Of a stretch of 11,700 nt of DNA, positions 1-7,000 are shown piece after piece. Origin of the DNA: Anaerolineae bacterium (GTDB taxonomy: Bacteria; Chloroflexota; Anaerolineae; B4-G1); NCBI GenBank assembly GCA_030620125.1, contig JAUXFI010000045.1, forward strand, positions 1 to 11,700, written 5' to 3'. The notes beneath the pieces were generated by a model that saw only the letters and a list, made by a program, of their open reading frames with translations, ran no database searches and had not been told where the DNA came from. The first letter of the stretch is position 1. Each line of letters starts with the position of its first letter. A program made the position numbers and the translations under genes.

Positions 1-433
1 GGCCGGTGAGGATCACTTCCACGTGCTCCGGCTTCTCGTTCAGGAGCGCCAGCACCTCCTCCACCGCCAGCAACCCGAACCAGATCGTCACGTTGACCTC
101 GTCCAGCACGACGATGTCGTACTCGCCCGAGAGCATGACTTCCCGCGCCCGCTCCAACCCTTGATGGGCCTGGGCCACGTGATCGGGGGTGACCTCCTCG
201 CGGCGGATGCAGCGCACGTCGCCGTACTGCTCAATCGTGATGAGGGGATGGTCGCGCAGCGCCTCCAATTCCCCATAGTGCTGGCCCTTCATGAACTGGC
301 CGATGTAGGTGCGCATCCCGTGGCCCGACGCCCGCAGCGCCAGGCCCAGGGCAGCCGTCGTCTTGCCCTTGCCGTCCCCCGTATAAACTTGGATGTAGCC
401 TTTTTGCAGGCGTTCATTCATCTCATCATTCAT
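1..433 (-). CDS. cobO: Cob(I)alamin / cob(I)yrinic acid a,c-diamide adenosyltransferase, CobO/BtuR family (3' end cut by window edge)
   Basis: This enzyme transfers the 5'-deoxyadenosyl group of ATP to the reduced cobalt of corrinoids, in cytosolic adenosylcobalamin synthesis or salvage. About 144 residues are visible. They show the family's P-loop near the N-terminus (YTGDGKGKTTAALG, residues 17-30), the following IGQFMKG strand (44-50) and a Walker-B-like strand ending in an acid (DIVVLDEVNV, about 106-115). The family is usually about 170-200 residues, so roughly 30-50 residues, including the conserved C-terminal region, lie before position 1. I chose the ATG at 433 because an in-frame TGA lies just upstream and AAAGG precedes it at a workable distance; the ATG 12 bases further in is a weaker choice. 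It starts 36 bp after the protease stop with no terminator between, so co-transcription is likely although the functions are unrelated. The family call is secure; CobO versus BtuR naming is not resolvable here. Confidence 0.93.
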   Translation of the reverse strand, partial: MNDEMNERLQKGYIQVYTGDGKGKTTAALGLALRASGHGMRTYIGQFMKGQHYGELEALRDHPLITIEQYGDVRCIRREEVTPDHVAQAHQGLERAREVMLSGEYDIVVLDEVNVTIWFGLLAVEEVLALLNEKPEHVEVILTG

Positions 434-469
434 AGCATCGCCTTTGTACGCACATCAACTGCGCCCTCG

Positions 470-2869
470 CTACTGGGCGAACACCAGATAGTTCAGTTCG
501 GCGTGAGCCACGGACGGGTCGGCCTGCAGTTGGGCCAGGAAGGCCGTCTCCTGCCCAGGCGCGACCCGGAACCGCCACACGTTCAGGGCGGGCAGGAACT
601 CGGCGCTGGCTCCGTGTCGCAGGGATACTGCCTCCACCCCGGCCCCGGCCCGCAGAGTCACGATGATTTCTCCGGGGGCGAAGGCTGCTGTGCTCTGCGC
701 TTCCTGTGTATCCATTGCCTGTGACCCCATCCCCGCCAGGCAGAGCGGTGAAGAGCCGTGCGCGCCCACGGAGAGAGCCTGGGAAGCGTTGATGCGGCCA
801 CAGCCGTAGTAGGAATCCCACCCCACCGTGCCCAGGTCAGCGGCATTGTCCAGGATGGCCGAGGCAATCTGGTCGGGCGTGTAGGAGGAGTAGCGGGTGC
901 ATAGGAGGGCGGCCAATCCGGCCACGTGTGGCGTCGCCATTGACGTGCCGCTCATGTACCCGTACCCGCCACCCAGCAGCGTGCTGTAGATGCTGGAGCC
1001 CGGCGCGGCGATGCTGACGTGGTTGCCGTAGTTGGAAAAGCTGGCGCGGGTGTCGTAAGAGGTGGTGGCGGCCACTCCCAGCACGTGCTCGCAGTTGGCG
1101 GGAAAAAGCTCTTCTTGTGCGCCGGCGTTCCCGGCTGCGGCCACCAGCACCACCCCTCTTGTGTGGGCATAGTTCACCGCATCCTGGATGATCGAGGGGC
1201 AGGCGGACGATCCTCCCAGGCTCATGTTGATCACGTCCGCCCCGTTGTCGGCGGCGTAGCGCATGGCGTTGGCCAGGTCGTCAGCGTAGCCGTCACCGTC
1301 GGCGTCCAGTACCTTGAGCGGCAGGATCATCGCCTCCCAGCCCAGGCTGGCGACCCCCGTGTCGTTATCTGTCGCCGCCGCCGCGATGCCGGAGACGTGG
1401 GTGCCGTGGCCGTGGTCGTCGTCGGCCTCGTCGTCCGCGTTGACAAAGTCCCGGTCAACGTCGGTGCGCACTTTGCTGACCAGGTCGGGGTGGTCCAGGT
1501 CGGTGCCAGAGTCCAGGACGGCGATGAGAACATTCTGGCCAGTGGAGAGTCCCCAGGCCTCCGGCGCGTCCACTTTCTCCAGTGCCCACTGGTGGCTGTC
1601 GTAGTAGGGATCGTTGGGGTGGAGAGTCGCAGGCGCTGGCGTGTAGTTGCGCAGCGCGAGAGGGATGTGGACGAAGGTCAGAGGTGTGTCCGTCACCCGC
1701 AGGGTCAGGTCTATCCGCTGGGGAGAGCCTTCTACCCCGGCCGGGTCTACCACCGTCACCGTGACCGCGCCGGTGTAGGTAGCGACTGTGTCCGTGCTAA
1801 AGGTCGTGGGCGTGGTCCAGAAAGAGGCCGGAGTGACGCCGCCCGTGGGCGCGGCCGTGAACCAGGCCCCCTCGGGGGCGATTGTCCAGGTAAGGGCGTC
1901 GTCGCTCCCCACGTTCAAGGGCGTCGCCTGGTGGGCGGTGGGGAGAAGCCGCTGGTCGGGGATGCTGTAGGTGAACTGGAGGGTGTCGGGGAGGTTGCCC
2001 AGGGTGGGGGAACTGGCGGTGAGGTAGATGGTGTCGCTGCTCATCGCCGTGTGGCTTGTGCTGCGCAGTTCCGCCCAGACGGTGTGCTCGCCTTTTCCAC
2101 TGTTTAGCGTCCAGTTTGGCGTCGCCTGGAAGGATTGCCAGGTTGTCCAGGAGCCATCGTCGTTGCGGAGGCGCATTTCCTCCCAGTCGCCATAGATGTA
2201 CAGGGAGACGTCACGGGAGTCTGTCTCTGCTGCTTCCTGGTTGATGATCAGGGGGTAGACGCCGTCTGTTCGCCCAAAGTCCTGCACCCAGTAGTGCCCC
2301 CAGGAGCCGCCCTGGTAGTACCCCACGCCGATTTCCCAGTTGCCCGTGCTGAGGATGTTGGCCTTGTGGCCTTCGCTGGTCATCCAGCCGTTCATCACAC
2401 TTGCCGGGGTGCTGTATCCGACAGCGATGTTCTCGGCCAGTGATTGCCAGTTGGGGTAGTAGGATTGAATTCGCGCGGACCAGTCGCAGGCTTTGACCAG
2501 GTTGCCCCCGCTGCGGTCGTAGGAGGCGTGGTCAAAGTAGTCGTCCTGCGCCATATCGGTGGCGTGATAACGGGCAGCGTCGTCCAGTGAAGGCACCCGC
2601 TTGAGGGGCGGGAGGCCGTTGTCGGCGCGGACGGTGTTCACCTGTTCCAGCACTTGTTGCTCGTAGGCTTCGTTGCTGGAGGGCACGCCGGGCACGCCGC
2701 CACAGCCGGTATAGGTTGGCAAAAGCATCTTGCCTTCCACAGAAACCGGCGGTACCAGCCGGCCAGGGGGTGAGTCCTCGGCCTGTGCGCCTATGCCTGG
2801 GATCAGGACGAGGAGCAGTAGAAGCGCTACCAGGTGGCGGGTGTGGGGGGGCAGATGCAAATGTTTCAT
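470..2869 (-). CDS. Secreted CAP-domain / subtilisin-family (S8) serine protease fusion with C-terminal propeptide-like domain
   Basis: This is a 799-residue exported protein. A signal peptide (basic start, LVALLLLLVLIPG core, likely cleavage near GAQA, about residue 30) leads into a CAP/SCP domain (about 68-200) with H102, E146 in AENIAVGY and H168 in WMTSEGHKANIL, the expected cleft residues. A beta-sandwich, BACON-like region (about 205-395) follows, then the Leu-Pro motif HIPLALRN (about 401-408). The subtilisin domain (about 418-705) has a complete catalytic set: D453 in AVLDSGTD, H488 in GHGTHVSG, N581 in AAAGN and S643 in SGTSMATPH. The last about 70 residues (731-799: PGEIIVTLR ... 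NVWRFRV ... DPSVAHAELNY) resemble an I9/fervidolysin-type propeptide, normally placed before the catalytic domain. The ATG at 2869 has AGGAG seven bases upstream; a TTG eight codons earlier lacks this. Protease activity is well supported; the role of CAP is unknown. It probably degrades extracellular protein. Confidence 0.93.
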   Translation of the reverse strand: MKHLHLPPHTRHLVALLLLLVLIPGIGAQAEDSPPGRLVPPVSVEGKMLLPTYTGCGGVPGVPSSNEAYEQQVLEQVNTVRADNGLPPLKRVPSLDDAARYHATDMAQDDYFDHASYDRSGGNLVKACDWSARIQSYYPNWQSLAENIAVGYSTPASVMNGWMTSEGHKANILSTGNWEIGVGYYQGGSWGHYWVQDFGRTDGVYPLIINQEAAETDSRDVSLYIYGDWEEMRLRNDDGSWTTWQSFQATPNWTLNSGKGEHTVWAELRSTSHTAMSSDTIYLTASSPTLGNLPDTLQFTYSIPDQRLLPTAHQATPLNVGSDDALTWTIAPEGAWFTAAPTGGVTPASFWTTPTTFSTDTVATYTGAVTVTVVDPAGVEGSPQRIDLTLRVTDTPLTFVHIPLALRNYTPAPATLHPNDPYYDSHQWALEKVDAPEAWGLSTGQNVLIAVLDSGTDLDHPDLVSKVRTDVDRDFVNADDEADDDHGHGTHVSGIAAAATDNDTGVASLGWEAMILPLKVLDADGDGYADDLANAMRYAADNGADVINMSLGGSSACPSIIQDAVNYAHTRGVVLVAAAGNAGAQEELFPANCEHVLGVAATTSYDTRASFSNYGNHVSIAAPGSSIYSTLLGGGYGYMSGTSMATPHVAGLAALLCTRYSSYTPDQIASAILDNAADLGTVGWDSYYGCGRINASQALSVGAHGSSPLCLAGMGSQAMDTQEAQSTAAFAPGEIIVTLRAGAGVEAVSLRHGASAEFLPALNVWRFRVAPGQETAFLAQLQADPSVAHAELNYLVFAQ

Positions 2870-2876
2870 TTGGGTT

Positions 2877-2881
2877 CTCCT
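2877..2881 (-). promoter_or_regulatory. Shine-Dalgarno site fixing the start of the CAP/S8 protease
   Basis: On the minus strand AGGAG lies seven bases before the ATG at 2869. This decides the start in favour of MKHLHLPPH and against the upstream in-frame TTG at 2893, whose extension would put eight more residues in front of the signal peptide. Confidence 0.75.
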
Positions 2882-2953
2882 GGTGTCAATCAAGCGTTAG
2901 TACCTTAACAATGATATTCTTGCGCAGAAAACAAGGATTTTAGAGAAAATTGA

Positions 2954-3019
2954 ACCACAAAGAACACAAAGATCACAAAGGTTAGCTCTCTTCTTGGTGT
3001 CCTTGGTGCTCTTTGTGGT
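2954..3019. repeat. Palindromic array of 9-bp tandem repeats
   Basis: The left arm is three 9-mers in exact register, ACCACAAAG, AACACAAAG and ATCACAAAG (2954-2980). After a short gap the right arm has three 9-mers of the opposite sense, CTTGGTGTC, CTTGGTGCT and CTTTGTGGT (2993-3019). The outermost 10 bp pair perfectly and the inner units pair with mismatches. Elements with this CACAAAG/CTTTGTG flavour are, from memory, common as dispersed intergenic repeats in environmental bacteria. It lies 85 bp upstream of the protease start, so a regulatory role is possible but not shown. Confidence 0.75.
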
Positions 3020-3144
3020 AAGAGTTGTTCTGATTCTGGCTTGTCCAGGTTAGAGTTCCCCCACCGTAATGGTATCGGGAAAGGGGTTCTCAGTTCAGGG
3101 TTAGCTGGTGTACACAGTACGCCGCCAGCGCGGATGCAATTCAG

Positions 3145-3167
3145 ATTGCGAGGAGTGCCGGACGAAG
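3145..3167. repeat. Possible remnant of a dispersed ATTGCGAGGAG-type intergenic repeat
   Basis: The segment begins ATTGCGAGGAG and ends GACGAAG. It resembles the frequent 'ATTGCGAGGAG..CGACGAAGCAATC' intergenic repeat known in several environmental phyla, but lacks the closing CAATC arm that would make the usual inverted repeat. The call rests on resemblance to a remembered repeat and is weak. Confidence 0.35.
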
Positions 3168-3181
3168 CCGCACTGGTAGGT

Positions 3182-3221
3182 CACCAGTCTACCAGCCTAT
3201 CAGTTTACCAATCTACCGGTC
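3182..3221. repeat. 8-bp tandem repeat array, locus A (five units)
   Basis: Five octamers in exact register: CACCAGTC, TACCAGCC, TATCAGTT, TACCAATC and TACCGGTC. Just before it, CTGGTAG (3173-3179) pairs with CTACCAG (3189-3195), giving a small hairpin. The same units TACCAGCC and TACCAATC recur at 7626-7649, so this is a family rather than a chance run. It lies 24 bp beyond the stop of the DUF4126 gene. Confidence 0.75.
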
Positions 3222-3244
3222 ACAAAGTTCCTACCTGAGAATGA

Positions 3245-3811
3245 CTAATGCGCCCGTCTTTGACGGCGGCGCACGTACCACCAGGTGAGCAGCGCCAGGG
3301 CGATCGTGATTAGCGCGACAATCAGAATGGGAGCCACGATAGCCAGCACCGATGTCACGAATGAAATGATGTCCTCAATTGTGCTCACGACCGGGTTGCC
3401 TATCCCTGCGGTCGCGGCTGCCACCACCGGCCGTCCACCTGCCTTGACGGCGTGCACACCGCCGGCCAGGAGCACCCCGCAGATGGCTGCTACGATGGGG
3501 TTGAGCCCGATGACTTTGGTGCTGGCGGCAAAGAGAATCGCGCCGGCTGCCGGTCGAATAAAGGTCTGGATGACATCGTTGAGCGTGTCTGCGGCAGGTA
3601 TCTTGTCCACCAGTACCTCAATGATCAGCAGCACTGTCAGTGTGCCGATGACCCACCAACTGGCCAGCGCGTCCCACGGTTCGTTGAGCGTGATCAGTGG
3701 AGTGAATTTGGCCAGGAGAGCGACGACCAAAAGCGGGATATAGGCGTTCAGTCCGGCGGCTGTCGAAAGGCCGAAGGCGGTTGCCAGGCTCAAGAAGGCT
3801 TGGGCTACCAT
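3245..3811 (-). CDS. DUF4126-family integral membrane protein
   Basis: This is a 188-residue, mostly hydrophobic protein of unknown function, probably in the cytoplasmic membrane. Recognisable family marks are AAGLNAYIPLL near the N-terminus (about 18-28), the hydrophobic helix ending in EVLVDKIP (65-72) with its conserved charged residues, and FIRPAAGAILFA (84-95). Further helices cover about 103-123 and a long segment about 138-178, and the tail is strongly basic (RRRQRR), presumably cytosolic. The ATG at 3811 has AGGAGG nine bases upstream and a good promoter behind it. The gene is divergent from the BTAD regulator, and nothing in the sequence ties it to the neighbouring proteases. Family assignment is from motifs; function cannot be given. 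Confidence 0.85.
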   Translation of the reverse strand: MVAQAFLSLATAFGLSTAAGLNAYIPLLVVALLAKFTPLITLNEPWDALASWWVIGTLTVLLIIEVLVDKIPAADTLNDVIQTFIRPAAGAILFAASTKVIGLNPIVAAICGVLLAGGVHAVKAGGRPVVAAATAGIGNPVVSTIEDIISFVTSVLAIVAPILIVALITIALALLTWWYVRRRQRRAH

Positions 3812-3846
3812 CGTGTATTACCTCCTATCTCGGACGGTTTCCCTGA

Positions 3847-3874
3847 ATTATAGTCGTTTCTCCATTTATGACAA
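3847..3874 (-). promoter_or_regulatory. Sigma-70-type promoter of the DUF4126 gene
   Basis: Read on the minus strand, a -35 box TTGTCA (3869-3874) is followed after 16 bp by a perfect -10 TATAAT (3847-3852). Transcription would begin near 3840 and leave a leader of about 28 bases containing the AGGAGG site. A small palindrome, CTGCC agca GGCAG (3877-3890), lies immediately upstream of the -35 box and could be an operator, though its arms are only 5 bp. Confidence 0.7.
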
Positions 3875-3921
3875 CACTGCCAGCAGGCAGCTATAACCCG
3901 GCGACTTGCTCGTGGAGCGCA

Positions 3922-3951
3922 TTGGCCCAAAGCCGCGTTTTGTGCGATAAT
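3922..3951 (+). promoter_or_regulatory. Candidate promoter of the BTAD regulator
   Basis: TTGGCC (3922-3927) and GATAAT (3946-3951) are 18 bp apart, and TGC just before GATAAT makes an extended -10. The start site would be near 3958, leaving a leader of about 60 bases. The leader contains the pair GTGTTC (3971-3976) and GAACAC (3986-3991), a weak hairpin or operator candidate, and an out-of-frame ATG at 3992. The boxes are imperfect, so confidence is moderate. Confidence 0.45.
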
Positions 3952-4017
3952 GTGACTGCGTAGGAAGAGCGTGTTCGGGGGGACGGAACACATGGCTGAT
4001 AGGCAAGGTGGAGGACG

Positions 4018-7000
4018 ATGGGAGGAGAGAAGGACCGCGAGGCTCTAGTCCTTTGTCTGTTGGGTGAGCTACGGCTCCTCTATGGCGAGGTCTCTCTGGC
4101 CGAGTTTTTGGCCCGGAAAGAGCAGGCTCTCCTCATCTACCTGGCCTGCCAGCCCGGGCAACGGTTCTCCCGCGAGCACCTGGCCACTCTCCTGTGGGGT
4201 GAGACCTCTCAATCCCAGGCTCGTTATAACCTCCGCCGCGCACTGTGGAAACTGCGCCGCACTCTCGACCAGGTCGGCCTTTCTACCGAGGCCTGTCTAA
4301 CCGTCGAAGGCTCCTGGGTCTCCGTTCCATCCAATGCCTCTTGCTGGGTGGACGCGCGCGATTTCGAGCAGGTTCTCCAGGCGTGCTTCCAGGACCCGCA
4401 ATCCCGTTTCTCCGCCGCTTTTGAGGGTATCCGCCGCATCCGCCGAGCCCTTGATCTCTACCGGGGGGACTTGTTGGCCGGGTTCTCCGTTCCTCACGCC
4501 CCCAAATTCGAAGAGTGGCTCACCTTTGAACGGGAACGGCTCTTTCTGCTTCTCCTCCGCGCTCTGACCAGTCTCATCCAGGGTTTTATTGCCCGGGGGG
4601 AGCGGAGCGAGGCCATAGCTGCCTGTCAGCGTCTCCTCGTTCTTGATCCCCTTCAGGAGGACATCCACCGCCTTCTCATGCGCCTCTACTGGGAGACCGG
4701 TCAGCGGGGACAGGCCCTGCGCCAGTACCGCACCTACCGGGATCTCCTCCAGCGCGAACTGTCCATCAAGCCTCTGGAAGAGACCCAGGACCTATACCAA
4801 CGTATCCTCCAGCACGAACCATCTCCCGCATCTACTTCTTCTCTCGTTCTCACGTCCCGCCTCACCCCTCCATCCCCGGCATCCGAATCCCTTCCCCGTC
4901 CCCGTCTCTTTTCCCTGCTTGACCGGGGCCTCACTGTCCGTCTCACCCTTCTCTCTGCGCCTCCTGGCTATGGCAAGACGACTCTGCTGGCCCAATGGCT
5001 GGCTGCCCGCTCGCAGAGCGAGGCTCCTCCCCTCATAGGGAGGGCTGGGGGGGGAGTACTGTTCGCGTGGTACAAGATGAGTGAGGCGGACAACGCGCCA
5101 CTCGCCTTCGTGGAGGGCATGGCTGCCTCCGTGGCCCGGTTGCACCCTGCTGTGGAGCGGTCCTTGCAGCAGGGGTTACGCGACCTCGCTGTCTTGCAGG
5201 GAGACCCTCGGCAGGCAGTGAGCCTCCTGGCGAGAGCGTTGGCGTTACTGGACCCTGCGCCGTTCGTCATCGTGCTCGACGACCTGGAGGTTCTGACCAG
5301 CCCGGATAGCCAGCAGGTGCTCCAGTATCTGCTGGAGCATCTTCCGGCCAACGGGCATCTCTACTTGCTGACGCGAGTGGATCCTCCCCTTCCGCTGCCC
5401 CGCCTGCGCGTTCGAGGCCAGTTGTTGGAACTCCGCGCCGCTGAACTTGGCTTCACCGACGAGGAGGTGACCGCGTTCCTGAAGCGGGCGCAGGGGCTGA
5501 ATCTCAGCTCGGCCGAGGTCGCCGAGTTGGCCACCCGTGCCGAGGGATGGATAGCCCCTCTGTGGCTGGCCGCCAATGCTCTCGGACGTTTCGCCGTCAG
5601 CCTGGACGATGTCTGGGAGGGGCTGTTCGCCTACTTGCGCGAGGAGGTGCTGGCCCTCCAGTCGCCCGAGGTGCGCGATTTTCTCCTGCGCAGTGCTGTT
5701 CTGGACCGGCTGAGCCCCGGCCTGTGTCAGGCTATCCTGGATGTACCTCAAAATGTAGACGGTGCGGACAGCCCGGCCGAGTGGTTGGCCAATTTGGAGC
5801 GGCGCAACCTTTTCCTCCGGCGCGTCGTAGGGTGGCGGTCGGAGACCTTGCCCAACGCGACTCCCCCCCTCATAGGGGGGGGCGGGGGGGGGATAGGGCC
5901 GCAGTACGTCTATCATCCTCTCTTTCTGGCCTTTCTGCGAGCGGAACTCCCCCGTCATCTCTCCAATGCCGAGGTCGAGGCCCTGCACCAGCGAGCGGCG
6001 AACGCCTGGGAGCAGCAGGGCGACCCAGAACAGGCCCTTTCCCATTACCAGCAGGCAGGCGACGAGTCAGGGATAGCCCGCCTGCTCGAACAGATCGCTC
6101 CCACCTATCTGCAGCAGGGTCGCCTGGAGCCGCTGGCCCGCTGGCTGGATCAATTGGCGCCGGTCGTGCGGGAACAGCACCCACGTCTCACGCTGAACGC
6201 CGGCCAGCTCCGCCAGGCGGAAGGACGGGTGGAGGAAGCCCGCCTGCTCTATCTGCGGGCAGCGACGGACTTTGAGAGGCAGCAGGACAGTCTGGCCCAG
6301 GGTGATAGCCTGCTCGCCCTGGCCGAACTGGAGCTCCTGCGTGGCCGTTACACCGAGGGGATCGAGCTGGGGCGGCGGGCGATGGCCTGCTGGGGCGAGG
6401 AGGACGCGCGACGTCGTTCGACAGCCCTCTGTGTCATTGGGCAACTGCAAGCCTGCCAGGGGGACCTGTCTGACGCCGCATCTTCGCTGGAGCAGGCTGG
6501 GCGGTTGATCTTCGGTCGTGGTCATCCTTTGCTGGCCTTCAAGGTGTTGCGCGCGCGGGCCTGGATCGCCTATCTCCAGGGGGCCTATCACAGGGCGATG
6601 GGGTTGAACTGCCTGGCAGAGCAGGAGGCCGGGCACGATGTTCCTCCAAAAGTCGTGGTCACATTCCGCAACCCTGCGCCGGCCATCCTGCGGGAGTGGG
6701 GGGAGAGCGAGATCGCGTGGAAGGCGATACACCGGCGGTTGGAAGCGGCCCGCCAGACCCGGAACCGGCTGGCTCTCTCTCACGCCTACACCGACCTGGG
6801 CAACCTGCATCTCGACCGGGAGCAATTCGCCGAGGCGGGAAATGCCTTCCGCCAGGCGGTAGCCGAGGCCGAAGCGGCCGGCGAGGATGGGCTTTGCCGG
6901 CTGTGCGGCGAGGTCCTTATGGTGCATGCCCATACCCTTCAGGGCCACGCGACGGAGGCCGCCACCGTGGCCGAGGCCGCACTGCAGCGCTGCCAGGCCC

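Larger units (their letters stand above)
2870..3244. other. Repeat-rich intergenic region with no gene
   Basis: This 375-bp gap separates the protease start (2869) from the stop of the DUF4126 gene (3245), both on the minus strand. I find no convincing gene or terminator in it. It holds three unrelated-looking repeat pieces: a 9-mer palindromic array (2954-3019), a short ATTGCGAGGAG...GACGAAG segment (3145-3167) and an 8-mer array (3182-3221). A weak minus-strand -10-like TAAAAT lies near 2937-2942, upstream of the protease, but I could not pair it with a good -35 box, so I do not call a promoter. Confidence 0.7.

Noticed and set aside
1019..2107. A 362-codon open frame on the plus strand antisense to the CAP/S8 protease
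   Set aside because: The minus strand encodes a protein with a signal peptide and all catalytic residues. The antisense frame is low-complexity Val/Gly/Arg sequence with no motif, as expected of a shadow in GC-rich DNA.
3971..3991. GTGTTC/GAACAC hairpin in the regulator leader as an attenuator
   Set aside because: It has a six-base stem with a nine-base loop and no T run; too weak to call as a feature.
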